From contig NC_091971.1 in the NCBI RefSeq assembly GCF_036711975.1, forward strand, positions 1,185,501-1,249,500: a DNA stretch of 64,000 bases, in the 5' to 3' direction. The position numbers and the translations under genes were made by a program. The stretch comes from Onthophagus taurus. Its lineage: Eukaryota; Arthropoda; Insecta; Coleoptera; Scarabaeidae. The notes under the pieces were generated by a model. The model did not search any database, was not told the DNA's origin, and saw only the letters and a list, made by a program, of their open reading frames with translations. Every line of letters begins with the position of its first letter. Position 1 is the stretch's first letter. Below, in pieces: positions 21,405 to 34,110 of the stretch.

Positions 21405-24400
21405 ATGGGATCGGTGGGGTTGTCTGTTGCTCATTTAAATGTAAGATCTTTATTGCCTAAACTAAAATGATATTGACTATTTGTTGCGTAATTATAATTT
21501 TGACATATTTTGTTTATGTGAGACGTGGTTGAGCGGAGCTATTCTTGATAATGCTCTTAACATAAATGGCTATACCTTCTTTAGAAGGGATAGGGATGGT
21601 CGTGGTGGTGGGGTGGGAATTTACGTAATTTACGTAAGAGCTGATTTGCACTGTGAGTATATTCCGTGTCACGGCGATTATGAGCAGGTATGGGTTGCAG
21701 TTAAGGACAAAGGTAAAAAATATGCCTTTGGATGTATTTATAGACCTCCTTCTTTTACTACTTCTATTTTTATTGTTCAATTAGAGGCTCAATTGTCTGA
21801 TCTTCGTTTGAATTATGATTTTGTTGCTTGTCCTGGTGATGCCAACATTAACTTGTTGAACGAAGAAATAAGTGAGGCTATTGAGTTAACTAATGGTCTT
21901 CGGGCGGTTGGTATGTTGCAGCTTATATCCGATCCTACCAGAGTCACGGAAGCTACGGCAACCCCGTTATATATCATTGCGGTTTCGGATGAGCTGGGGG
22001 TGACTGATTCTGGTGTGATTAATTCAGATATTTCTGACCATGATTTGGTGTTTTGTCGTCTGAAATGTGAATCTTTGAAACCCGTGCCATTTATGCATAC
22101 TTATAGGGATTTCTCACAATTTAATTATGAATCATTTTTTGCTGATCTACGCGCAATTCCCCTTCATCATATGTTTCACATGGAATTGGAACAAAAATTA
22201 GCATTCTTTAATGAAACCTTATTAAATCTTATCGATTGCCATGCACCAATGCGTACTGTAAGAATCCGTAAACCAAAGATGCCCTGGTTGACTGACAATA
22301 TCGTCTTACTACAAAGATTGAGAGATGAGGCTAAAACAAGGTACAAAAAATGCAGAACTGCTGGGTCTTGGGATTATTACAAGCAATTACGAAATTTTAC
22401 AACTAATGCTATCCGACACGAAAAGATAGCATACTTTAATAATTTACATACACACCCGGATAAAAAAGAAATGTGGAACACTATTCGTGGATGTCATATA
22501 GGGAGTAAAAAGTCGAAAGATATACCGTCTCATCTTTCAAACGTAAATCAGATAAATGATTCATTTGTTGGTGGTACTCCTGACGTCAATACTAATAACA
22601 TAAAGGATACGATACTATTTTACTCAAATAACAGGTATAGCGATACGACTACACCCTTTGATCTTCACACGGTAGATGAAGATACTGTATCTGGCATTAT
22701 CAGGTCAATCACCAGTAAGTCTGTTGGCTCTGATGGCATATCTGCGCAGATGATTGAATTAATAGTTCCTTATGTCCTTCCATATATCACACATCTCATA
22801 AACAGCTGCATAATTGAGTCACATTTTCCCTCGCGGTGGAAGTCTGCTGTGGTCATTCCAATACCGAAAATCGAAAAACCTACTGACTTTAAGCACCTGC
22901 GACCGATTTCTATTCTTCCTACCTTGAGCAAAGTACTGGAAAAAGTTATTTCCTACCAATTTAAAAACTTTATTATTTCAAATGATATATTACCAGACTG
23001 TCAACCGGGATTTGTGCCTGGACGTAGTTGCACAACTGCACTTTTAAATGTCACTGACAATATATTAAAGGCCAAAGAGGGTAAAGAGTGCACCGCTTTA
23101 GTGTTGTTGGATTTTAGCAAAGCGTTCGATGTTGTTGACCATGATATTGTGCTGTCGATGCTTCACTATATTGGAGGCGGGGAGGAATTTATAAGGTTGT
23201 CAATGGCTTAATTTCTGAACCATTGAAGCTGAAGCGTGGAGTACCGCAGGGGTCGGTGTTAGGTCCTTTGCTGTTTTGTTTATACACATCTATGCTTCCA
23301 AAAGCTGTCAATTATTGTAAAATTCATATGTATGCTGACGACACTCAGCTATACTACAACTTTCCGTTTCGTGAATATGAGGGGGCAGCATGGAAAATTA
23401 ATAAGGACTTAGCGAATGTCAGTGAATTTGCAAAGAATCACGCTTTGATATTAAACCCTGATAAAAGTGTAGTTATTCTGTTTGGCAGAAATGTGGAAGT
23501 CGAGAAATTGAAAGCTAATCTGCTTCTTAGGTTGAACGGTTGCAATATACCTATTGTTGATCAGGCAAGGAATCTTGGGCTAGCTGTTGATAATGCCTTT
23601 AGGTACAAACAGCACATTACTAAAACATTAAGTGTTTGTTTTTTGAAATTAAAATTACTCTATTCTTTCAAAGATGTTTTTAATTTAAAAATGAAAAAGG
23701 TGCTTTGTGAATGTTTTGTACTGTCTTTGCTTAATTATTGTATTCCTGTCTACTATCCATGTTTGGATTCCATGGATAGATTGAGAGTGCAAAGAGTGCA
23801 GAACGCTTGTATGAGATATATATTCAGAATTAAAAAATTTGAAAGAATCTCTCATAAGCTTAAAGAGTTAACTTGGCTGAATATTCACAATCGTTATACT
23901 CTACAGGCTTCAATGCTGTATCACAAGGTTGTCACAACTGGCTCGCCTAATTATTTGAGTAAAAAGATTCAGTTTAGAGGGGATCTACACAGTATAAATA
24001 TTAGAAATAAAAATGTTGTTAATCCGCCTGCTCATAGTACAGCTCTGTTTTGTCGTGCGTTTAGCTACTGTGCCTATAAGCTGTATAATTCTATCCCCGT
24101 CACCATTAGGGCCAAAAGGGAGGGTACTTTCAGAACGTTATTGTTTAGGCATTTATTTGAGCGACAGTGACTTCTTGTTTGCTTTCTAGTGGATCAATCT
24201 AATTTTAATGCAAGTGGAATAATTTGTTTTTGTTTTATTTCATTATATTATTTTTTATTTTATTAGCTCATATATAAGATAGATTATAAGTGAAATGAAG
24301 ATTATAATGCAGAATCAATTAATAGTTTTAGTTTTTAGGAGTAGGCATGTACTACGATTGAATAAAAGTGCAATTATTTTTAAGGTTAAGTGGAAGAGCA

Positions 24401-24600
24401 GAAGCGGGCCATATTATGGTCGCATTCTGAACTTCGCCTTAGGATTTCCACCTGTTTTGTATTTAAGTTATTTTTCTTTTTAAATATTGTTTTTTATTCT
24501 TTTTTGATTATCTTTATTTTGCATTATAGTAACTATAGTTACTATTATTATTGTTTGTTCTCTTTACTCTGGAAATAAAGGCAGTTTATTATTATTATTA
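21405..24600 (+). mobile_element. LINE copy B with endonuclease and RT, two frame-breaking lesions
   Basis: ATG at 21405 opens MGSVGLSVAHLNVRSLLPKL, the usual start of an apurinic-type endonuclease. An extra A near 21464 shifts frame, and the endonuclease continues with CLCETWL, DRDGRGGGVGIYV and SDHDLVF. RT follows with RPISILPTLSKV, DFSKAFDVVDHD, RGVPQGSVLGPLLF and YADDTQLY, up to the TGA at 24168-24170. Relative to copy A, 40 bp are missing between 23199 and 23200, so the RT is split in two frames. The 3' UTR (about 24171-24580) matches copy A and ends AATAAAGGCAG then (TTA)n. Undamaged, the protein would be roughly 930 residues, a normal size for Jockey-superfamily/CR1-like elements. No ORF1 is seen upstream. 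The clade is inferred from motif style. Confidence 0.92.
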
Positions 24601-24605
24601 TTATA

Positions 24606-25013
24606 AAACAAAAATGTGAATACCTACATTAAAACACGTTTTTCTACAAAATAGGCGATTATGGATGTATCAATAAGCAAGGTTGCTGCTTGTGTCAACT
24701 CATGCTTATGTTGATCGGTTCACATATGTTATATTAGTGTTATTAACACTACATGGTCAAGGATTCAAGGATAATTGGCGGAAGTTATACATGAAATTTT
24801 TTAAGCTCGTTGTCACGAAGAAAATGTATACAGATTATCTTATGTGCTTGTGTTATTTTTAATCTCAAGTACATTTTATAATTTTTTATCTAATAAGACC
24901 GAGACACGTATTTGTTGGAAAGATTAATTTACTATAAGTAGATAAACAGCATCTCCACGCGTACACATCTTAATCTATCAATACATCAGTTAGTACATCA
25001 ACGATACGTAAAG
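24606..25013 (+). other. 5' flank of the secreted-protein gene
   Basis: No frame is seen. A TATAAG word lies at 24933 and a TCAGT arthropod initiator word at 24986. They are about 55 bp apart, too far to form one standard TATA/Inr promoter, so the start site is uncertain. Confidence 0.3.
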
Positions 25014-28000
25014 ATGAAACATTTAAAACTAATATTAATTGTTTTAAATTTAGTAAGCCTTTTTGGTTTAAGTATTTCAAAGCAATTTCAAAATGAAACA
25101 AGAGTTTCCAAAAATACACCAGATTGTTGTAAGTATCAGATATCTTTATATAATATCTTCATAAATAATTAACAAATTGAAAATATAGAGCGTGAAAAAG
25201 GAATTAGAAACTTTTTTCCAACCTTTTTTTTAGACTCAATCCGATATAATCTTTATCTTTTTGGAATTTGCAATTTACGCATAAAAAAATTCAGACTTCT
25301 GCCTCGAATTTGAACTAGATGGAGTGTAAAGTCCGATGTCTTCTCGGAATTTTGAATTTTTTAGCCTCAAGACTCAAATCTGCAATTTAGATTCTGTGAT
25401 GACTAGGGCACGGAACTTTTGTAACAAAACGATACGATTTTCCCCCTCCACTCGTTCTCAGCAGAAAATTTAATAAAAAAGTTGTTCTAAATTAAATTCT
25501 AAAACGATTTTCTCAATAAAAAATATATATAAAAATATATATATAAAAATTTTTTTGAGATTGTTCTTAATTATTGATCGAATCAAAAATTTTTATTAAC
25601 AATATTTGTTTAGAATTACTTCAGGAACAGTGTTTGTTAATAAAATTTTTTGCTAACTTGAAATTTTAATTTCTCTCTGAATAGTAACTGCTATCAAAAT
25701 TAATTATCTCAACAATTATTGTTTTTATTAAAAAATGTTTTAAATAAAATTTGTTTCAATTTCGATTTTGAATCAATTATCTTAATAAAAAATTTTTACA
25801 TCTCTATTAATTAAGCATCTAATTATAATTATGTATAAAAACAGAAAAATTATTATTTTGAGGTTATCTCCTTAATTATTGATTAAATCAAAACATGTTG
25901 TTAACAAAATTGGTTTAGAATTACTTCAGGAACAGTGTTTGTTAATAAAATTTTTTGCTAACTTGAAATTTTAATTTCCCTCTGAATAGTATGCTATCAA
26001 AATTAATTATCTCAACAATTATTGTTTTTATTAAAAAATGTTTTAAATAAAATTTGTTTCAATTTCGATTTTGAATCAATTATCTTAATAAAAAATTTTT
26101 ACATCTTTATTAATTAACCATCTAAGTGTAATTATATATAAAAATTATTATTTAGAGGTTATCTCCTTAATTATTGATTAAATCAAAAAAAGTTGTTGGC
26201 AAAGTTTGTTTAGAATTGTTTCAGGAACAATTTTTGTTAACACAATTTTTTTCTAACTTGAAATTTTAATTTCCCACTGAACAGTATGCTACAAAAATTA
26301 ATATTTTTGAGGTTATATTCTTATTGTTGATTTAATCAAAAAATGTTGTTAACAAAATTGGTTTAGAATTACTTCAGGAACAGTGTTTGTTAATAAAATT
26401 TTTTGCTAACTTGAAATTTTAATTTCCCTCTGAATAGTATGCTATCAAAATTAATTATCTCAACAATTATTGTTTTTATTAAAAAATGTTTTAAATAAAA
26501 TTTGTTTCAATTTCGATTTTGAATCAATTATCTTAATAAAAAATTTTTACATCTCTATTAATTAACCATCTAATTATAATTATGTATAAAAACAGAAAAA
26601 TTATTATTTTGAGGTTATCTCCTTAATTATTGATTAAATCAAAAAAAGTTGTTGGCAAAGTTTGTTTAGAATTGTTTCAGGAACAATTTTTGTTAACACA
26701 ATTTTTTTCTAACTTGAAATTTTAATTTCCCACTGAACAGTGTGCTACAAAAATTAATATTTTTGAGGTTATATTCTTATTGTTGATTTAATCAAAAAAT
26801 GTTGTTAACAAAATTGGTTTAGAATTACTTCAGGAACAGTGTTTGTTAATAAAATTTTTTGCTAACTTGAAATTTTAATTTCCCTCTGAATAGTATGCTA
26901 TCAAAATTAATTATCTCAACAATTATTGTTTTTATTAAAAAATGTTTTAAATAAAATTTGTTTCAATTTCGATTTTGAATCAATTATCTTAATAAAAAAT
27001 TTTTACATCTCTATTAATTAAGCATCTAATTATAATTATGTATAAAAACAGAAAAATTATTATTTTGAGGTTATTTCCTTAATTATTGATTAAATCAAAA
27101 AAAGTTGTTGGCAAAGTTTGTTTAGAATTGTTTCAGGAACAATTTTTGTTAACACAATTTTTTTCTAACTTGAAATTTTAATTTCCCACTGAACAGTATG
27201 CTACAAAAATTAATATTTTTGAGGTTATATTCTTATTGTTGATTTAATCAAAAAATGTTGTTAACAAAATTGGTTTAGAATTACTTCAGGAACAGTGTTT
27301 GTTAATAAAATTTTTTGCTAACTTGAAATTTTAATTTCCCTCTGAATAGTATGCTATCAAAATTAATTATCTCAACAATTATTGTTCTTATTAAAAAATG
27401 TTTTAAATAAAATTTGTTTCAATTTCGATTTTGAATCAATTATCTTAATAAAAAATTTTTACATCTCTATTAATTAACCATCTAAGTGTAATTATGTATA
27501 AAAATTTAAAAATTATTATTTTGAGGTTATCTCCTTAATTATTGATTAAATCAAAAAAAGTTGTTGGCAAAGTTTGTTTAGAATTGTTTCAGGAACAATT
27601 TTTGTTAACACAATTTTTTTCTAACTTGAAATTTTAATTTCCCACTGAACAGTATGCTACAAAAATTAATATTTTTGAGGTTATATTCTTATTGTTGATT
27701 TAATCAAAAAATGTTGTTAACAAAATTGGTTTAGAATTACTTCAGGAACAGTGTTTGTTAATAAAATTTGTTGCTAACTTGAAATTTTAATTTCCCTCTG
27801 AATAGTATGCTATCAAAATTAATTATCTCAACAATTATTGTTTTTATTAAAAAATGTTTTAAATAAAATTTGTTTCAATTTCGATTTTGAATCAATTATC
27901 TTAATAAAAAATTTTTACATCTCTATTAATTAACCATCTAAGTGTAATTATGTATAAAAATTTAAAAATTATTATTTTGAGGTTATCTCCTTAATTATTG

Positions 28001-29185
28001 ATTAAATCAAAAAAAGTTGTTGGCAAAGTTTGTTTAGAATTGTTTCAGGAACAATTTTTGTTAACACAATTTTTTTCTAACTTGAAATTTTAATTTCCCA
28101 CTGAACAGTATGGTATTCTTTTAATCAAGATTTTCTGAGAACGAGTGGAGGGGGGAAATCGTTTTGTTACAAAAGTTCCGTGCCCTGGTGATGACAAAAA
28201 AGTTGTTGAGAGTTGCTACCGTCCTAGGTACTAGTTCCAGAGTCTTAATTTATCTGAATAATGTAATGATAATACTAATCTGAATACACGAGAAAATTAA
28301 GTATCTTATCAAAATTTTTGTCTATTTTTTTCAGCTTTATATGCACCGAGTAATTTGACAATATCAGAATCCGCAGGTCGTTTATGGTTATCATATACTG
28401 TTCACCATACAGAATGTTTTATTCTTCAAATAATTGAGGTGTTTTTGAACGGCGTCCATTCACAAACTATCAGAACAATGCGTCCAGACTTTCTTATTGA
28501 TCTTCCAAAACCTTGCACGGAAGTACGAGTTTTCGTCAGAAGCACAGATGATAGTGGAGTTGAAACCAATGCAATTTCGGCAACATATTTGACAGAGATT
28601 CCAACCGAAAACTTTGGACTTGAAAATATGTGGTGGATGAGAGATTCTACTAGAATCATCGTTACATATTTTCCAGCTTATCCTTATCAAAACTGCAGAT
28701 TTAATTATGAAATGTATTACACTTTTATGGACACTAATATTGTAATACAAAACACAACGACAACTGAATTAATCCGTAAGTTTAATTATGTTGAGCAAAG
28801 ATTGTTATGTAGAGTGATTACGATGCATTTAACGCCGATTCTTAATGGGAATAGAGGTAGAACATGGACTGAAAATGCTGTTACTGATCGGTTTACCCCT
28901 GATCCCGGTCCAGCTTCTGCTCTAACATTTCAAATTAGCAACGTTTTAAGAATAACTTGGAGACCCCCAGTTTTCTACGAAGAATGCATAGTTGTTTATT
29001 ATGGGGAAATAGCCAACGTTTCAACCGGTGAAATTTTAGGAACTTTTAGGGATATTGAAACCGAATGGATTTTTGATTATGCTCCTCACATACATCACAC
29101 CACCACTCTTTCTATAAGAATTACTCCAAGTTTCCTTGGTGTTTTTGGACCAAGTGTTACAACGTTCGCAACATTATCACCATGA
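25014..29185 (+). CDS. Secreted protein with fibronectin-III-like domains, two exons
   Basis: Exon 1 (25014-25128) starts MKHLKLILIVLNLVSLFGLS, a clear signal peptide, and ends at a GTAAGT donor in phase 1. Exon 2 (28335-29185) follows a TTTTTTTCAG acceptor and keeps the frame, giving 321 residues. After the signal there are probably two or three beta-sandwich repeats. Segments such as APSNLTISESAGRLWLSYTV and GPASALTFQISNVLRITWRP (the PxxLxxxxxxxxLxITWxPP pattern) resemble fibronectin type III starts. Several N-glycosylation sites (NLT, NTT, NVS) and paired cysteines fit an extracellular role. I do not recognise the family. The 3.2-kb intron consists mostly of a hAT-like insertion with an internal tandem array, yet splice sites and frame look intact. 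Confidence 0.75.
25404..28187. mobile_element. hAT-like non-autonomous element, 8-bp TSD, internal tandem array
   Basis: The 8-bp duplication GTGATGAC is at 25396-25403 and 28188-28195. It fits the hAT target preference nTnnnnAn. The termini are inverted repeats of about 60 bp: (T/C)AGGGCACGGAACTTTTGT, then AACAAAACGAT, a C-rich run and CCTCCACTCGTTCTCAG. The CAGGG start is also hAT-like. The 2.8-kb interior has no transposase and is almost wholly a 456-bp tandem array. It sits in the intron of the secreted-protein gene. Confidence 0.88.
25490..28120. repeat. 456-bp tandem array inside the hAT-like element
   Basis: The landmark TTACTTCAGGAACAGTGTTT starts at 25616, 25921, 26369, 26825, 27281 and 27736, with spacings of 305, 448, 456, 456 and 455. 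Each unit contains two related halves, one with TTACTTCAGGAACAGTG and one with TTGTTTCAGGAACAATT, so the unit is itself an old dimer. Units are almost identical, which indicates recent expansion or homogenisation. Confidence 0.9.
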
Positions 29186-29235
29186 TTAAACTAAATGTAA
29201 AAATGTTTATAATAACAAAGAAACAAAATACTAAA

Positions 29236-29241
29236 AATAAA
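29236..29241 (+). terminator. AATAAA poly(A) signal for the secreted-protein gene
   Basis: AATAAA lies about 50 bp after the TGA stop, followed by T/G-rich sequence. Confidence 0.6.
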
Positions 29242-29680
29242 ATTTTGTTTGCATTTATCTTGGACTTTTATTTATGTAGGTTAAAGTAAACAAAGGTGGG
29301 AAAAAAGATCACACCATATTATGATGCATGATAAAAGATTATTACAATATATTTCAATAATATTGATTTAACAGAAACATTTATTGAATTATTTACGAAA
29401 CTGTGTAGACATTGATGATGATTTATTTCTTTGAATGCGAGTAACGTGAAGACGAAACGGAAAAAGAAAGGTTCGAGTATTTTTGGATTGAGTAGGCATT
29501 CCTAAGAAAAAAAATTGTGTTGACTCATTTCGAAATTTGATATTAGGAAAATGTAAACTGGCACGTGTTCTACTTATGATTAAATTATTTGCAAAATAAA
29601 TATTTACTTGATTGCTGTTAATTCTGGTTTTCCAGTTTGTTATATTGTGAAAAAAAGAATCGTTTGTTTAGAAATATATA

Positions 29681-29950
29681 CAGGAAAACCTCGATATAAC
29701 GGATTAATATAACGAAGGGTCTGTTATAGTCAAAAGTCCATTAAAGTTTATTCTCCATTATTATAGTTCTAGTATTAGTTCTAGTTTTGCATGTTATTCC
29801 AAGTTCACAAGTCCGGTTTAGCTGTATTGAGTGAGTCTAGTGTTAGTTCTAGTTTTAATTGTTATTAAGCGTTAGATTGTTGTATATTTTTATTGAACAA
29901 CAAGTAGAACTAACACTAAACCTAGAACTAGATATCTTGCGAGATGCACG
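29681..29950 (+). mobile_element. Left end of a pogo/Tigger-like MITE with CTAG repeats
   Basis: After TA, the sequence CAGGAAAACCTCGATATAAC, then GGA, matches the classic pogo/Tigger terminus. Within 80 bp it passes into TAGTTCTAGTATTAGTTCTAG motifs in both orientations. The right end is missing: the 173-bp satellite begins near 29955. A complementary right end, with inverted TCGATATAACGG and the same internal motifs, stands at 49491-49580. Confidence 0.7.
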
Positions 29951-29954
29951 ACTA

Positions 29955-32900
29955 AGTCCGTGAAAATTCTTCTAATTTTCATATTTGCAAATATTTCTCG
30001 ACATTGATGCATCTAAGTGTAAAAGTGTTAGATAGCAATGTGTAAAGGGTAAAATTTGCTAAAATTTTTCTTCTAAAAGTTTTTCTGTATCATGCTCGGA
30101 ATCACGTCTTTTTCCATTAGCAACTTATGAAACTACGAATTCTTCTAATTTTCATATTTTCAAATATTTCTCGACATTGATGCATCTGAGTGTAAAAGTG
30201 TTAGATAGCAATGTGTAAAGGGTAAAATTTGCTAAAACTTTTGTTCTAAAAGTTTTTCTGTATCATGCTCGGAATCACGTTTTTTTTCCATTAGCAACTT
30301 GTGAAACTACGAATTCTTCTAATTTTCATATTTTCAAATATTACTCGACATTGATGCAGCTGAGAGCAAAAGTGTTAGATAGCAATGTGTAAAGGGTAAA
30401 ATTTGCTAAAACTTTTGTTCTAAAAGTTTTTCTGTATTATGCTCGGAATCACGTTTTTTTCCATTAGCAACTTGTGAAACTACGAATTCTTCTAATTTTC
30501 ATATTTTCAAATATTTCTCGACATTGATGCATCTGAGTGTAAAAGTGTTAGATAGCAATGTGTAAAGGGTAAAATTTGCTAAAACTTTTGTTCTAAAAGT
30601 TTTTCTGTATCATGCTCGGAATCACGTTTTTTTCCATTAGCAACTTGTGAAACTACGAATTCTTCTAATTTTCATATTTTCAAATATTTCTCGACATTGA
30701 TGCATCTGAGTGTAAAAGTGTTAGATAGCAATGTGTAAAGGGTAAAATTTGCTAAAACTTTTGTTCTAAAAGTTTTTCTGTATCATGCTCGGAATCACAT
30801 TTTTTCCATTAGGAACTTGTGAAACTACGAATTCTTCTAATTTTCATATTTTCAAATATTTCTCGACATTGATGCATCTGAGTGTAAAAGTGTTAGATAG
30901 CAATGTGTAAAGGGTAAAATTTTCTAAAACTTTTGTTCTAAAAGTTTTTCTGTATCATGCTCGGAATCACGTTTTTTTCCATTAGCAACTTGTGAAACTA
31001 CGAATTCTTCTAATTTTCATATTTTCAAATATTACTCGACATTGATGCAGCTGAGAGCAAAAGTGTTAGATAGCAATGTGTAAAGGGTAAAATTTGCTAA
31101 AACTTTTGTTCTAAAAGTTTTTCTGTATTATGCTCGGAATCACGTTTTTTTCCATTAGCAACTTGTGAAACTACGAATTCTTCTAATTTTCATATTTTCA
31201 AATATTTCTCGACATTGATGCATCTGAGTGTAAAAGTGTTAGATAGCAATGTGTAAAGGGTAAAATTTGCTAAAACTTTTGTTCTAAAAGTTTTTCTGTA
31301 TCATGCTCGGAATCACGTTTTTTTCCATTAGCAACTTGTGAAACTACGAATTCTTCTAATTTTCATATTTTCAAATATTTCTCGACATTGATGCATCTGA
31401 GTGTAAAAGTGTTAGATAGCAATGTGTAAAGGGTAAAATTTGCTAAAACTTTTGTTCTAAAAGTTTTTCTGTATCATGCTCGGAATCACATTTTTTCCAT
31501 TAGGAACTTGTGAAACTACGAATTCTTCTAATTTTCATATTTTCAAATATTTCTCGACATTGATGCATCTGAGTGTAAAAGTGTTAGATAGCAATGTGTA
31601 AAGGGTAAAATTTTCTAAAACTTTTGTTCTAAAAGTTTTTCTGTATCATGCTCGGAATCACGTTTTTTTCCATTAGCAACTTGTGAAACTACGAATTCTT
31701 CTAATTTTCATATTTTCAAATATTTCTCGACATTGATGCATCTGAGAGCAAAAGTGTTAGATAGCAATGTGTAAAGGGCAAAATTTGCTAAAACTTTTGC
31801 TCTAAAAGTTTTTCTGTATCATGCTCGGAATCACGTTTTTTTCCATTAGCAACTTGTGAAACTACGAATTCTTCTAATTTTCATATTTTCAAATATTTCT
31901 CGACATTGGTGCATCTGAGTGTAAAAGTGTTAGATAGCAATGTGTAAAGGGTAAAATTTGCTAAAACTTTTGTTCTAAAAGTTTTTCTGTATCATGCTCG
32001 GAATCACGTTTTTTTCCATTAGCAACTTGTGAAACTACGAATTCTTCTAATTTTCATATTTTCAAATATATCTCGATATTGATGCATCTGAGAGCAAAAG
32101 TGTTAGATAGCAATGTGTAAAGGGTAAAATTTGCTAAAACTTTTGTTCTAAAAGTTTTTCTGTATCATGCTCGGAATCACGTTTTTTTCCATTAGCAACT
32201 TGTGAAACTACGAATTCTTCTAATTTTCATATTTTCAAATATTTCTCGACATTGATGCATCTGAGTGTAAAAGTGTTAGATAGCAATGTGTAAAGGGTAA
32301 AATTTGCTAAAACTTTTGTTCTAAAAGTTTTTCTGTATAATGCCCGGAATCACGTTTTTTTCCATTAGCAACTTGTGAAACTACGAATTCTTTTAATTTT
32401 CATATTTTCAAATATTTCTCGACATTGATGCATCTGAGTGTAAAAGTGTTAGATAGCAATGTGTAAAGGGTAAAATTTGCTAAAACTTTTGTTCTAAAAG
32501 TTTTTCTGTATAATGCTCGTAATCACGTTTTTTTCCATTAGCAACTTGTGAAACTACGAATTCTTCTAATTTTCATATTTTCAAATATTTCTCGACATTG
32601 ATGCGTCTGAGTGTAAAAGTGTTAGATAGCAATGTGTAAAGGGTAAAATTTGCTAAAACTTTTGTTCTAAAAGTTTTTCTGTATCATGCTCGGAATCACG
32701 TTTTTTTCCATTAGCAACTTGTGAAACTACGAATTCTTCTAATTTTCATATTTTCAAATATTTCTCGACATTGATGCATCTGAGAGCAAAAGTGTTAGAT
32801 AGCAATGTGTAAAGGGTAAAATTTGCTAAAACTTTTGTTCTAAAAGTTTTTCTGTATCATGCTCGGAATCACGTTTTTTTCCATTAGCAACTTGTGAAAC

Positions 32901-33975
32901 TACGAATTCTTCTAATTTTCATATTTTCAAATATTTCTCGACATTGATGCATCTGAGTGTAAAAGTGTTAGATAGCAATGTGTAAAGGGTAAAATTTGCT
33001 AAAACTTTTGCTCTACAAGTTTTTTTGTATCATGCTCGGAATCACGTTTTTTTCCATTAGCAACTTGTGAAACTACGAATTCTTCTAATTTTCATATTTG
33101 CAAAGATTTCTCGACATTGATGCATCTGAGTGTAAAAGTGTTAGATAGCAATGTGTAAAGGGTAAAATTTGCTACAACTTTTGCTCTAAAAGTTTTTCTG
33201 TATCATGCTCGGAATCACGTTTTTTTCCATTAGCAACTTGTCAAACTACGAATTCTTCTAATTTTCATATTTTCAAATATTTCTCGACATTGATGCATCT
33301 GAGTGTAAAAGTGTTAGATAGCAATGTGTAAAGGGTAAAATTTGCTAAAACTTTTGTTCTAAAAGTTTTTCTGTATCATGCTCGGAATCACGTTTTTTTC
33401 CATTAGCAACTTGTGAAACTACGAATTCTTCTAATTTTCATATTTTCAAATATTTCTCGACATTGATGCATCTGAGAGCAAAAGTGTTAGATAGCAATGT
33501 GTAAAGGGTAAAATTTGCTAAAACTTTTGCTCTAAAAGTTTTTCTGTATCATGCTCGGGATCACGTTTTTTTTCCATTAGCAACTTGTGAAATTACGAAT
33601 TCTTCTAATTTTCATATTTTCAAATATTTCTCGACATTGGTACATCTGAGTGTAAAAGTGTTAGATAGCAATGTGTAAAGGGTAAAATTTGCTAAAACTT
33701 TTGTTCTAAAAGTTTTTCTGTATCATGCTCGGAATCACGTTTTTTTCCATTAGCAACTTGTGAAATTACGAATTCTTCTAATTTTCATATTTTCAAATAT
33801 TTCTCGACATTGGTACATCTGAGTGTAAAAGTGTTAGATAGCAATGTGTAAAGGGTAAAATTTGCTAAAACTTTTGTTCTAAAAGTTTTTCTGTATCATG
33901 CTCGGAATCACGTTTTTTTTTCCATTAGCAACTTGTGAAACTACGAATTCTTCCAATTTTTATATTTTCGAATAT
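29955..33975. repeat. 173-bp satellite array, about 23 monomers
   Basis: GAATTCTTCTAATTTTCATA recurs every 171-174 bp (for example 30137, 30311, 30484, 30658). Monomers are nearly identical. Variants include TTACTCGACATTGATGCAGC with GAGAGCAAAAG against TTTCTCGACATTGATGCATC with GAGTGTAAAAG. Variant markers (CACATTTTTTCCATTAGGAA at about 30797 and 31488; TTTTCTAAAAC at about 30921 and 31612) repeat at 691 bp, so a four-monomer block was duplicated. No coding frame is seen. Confidence 0.95.
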
Positions 33976-34110
33976 TTCAGTCTGCTAACAGGATACTACA
34001 ACAACGCATTGAAGATGCCAGGTGAGATCTTGGCGAAACGTACCCCTTTCTAAAGAGAACCAACAGGAAGAACGGATGAAATCCCGGACTTGCTGTGGTC
34101 GGCAACACAT
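33976..34110 (+). repeat. TGAAGATGCCAG-hairpin repeat, half copy
   Basis: This stretch, from CTGCTAACAGGATACTACAA through TTGAAGATGCCAGG and TCTTGGCGAAACG to CCAACAGGAAGAAC, matches the longer copy at 35805-35980. It begins where the 173-bp satellite stops. It contains a hairpin GCCA...TGGC followed by GAAAC. Confidence 0.65.

Noticed and set aside
29955-33975. Possible CRISPR-like array because of regular repeats
   Set aside because: The 173-bp units are head-to-tail with no unique spacers, and the genome is eukaryotic; this is satellite DNA.
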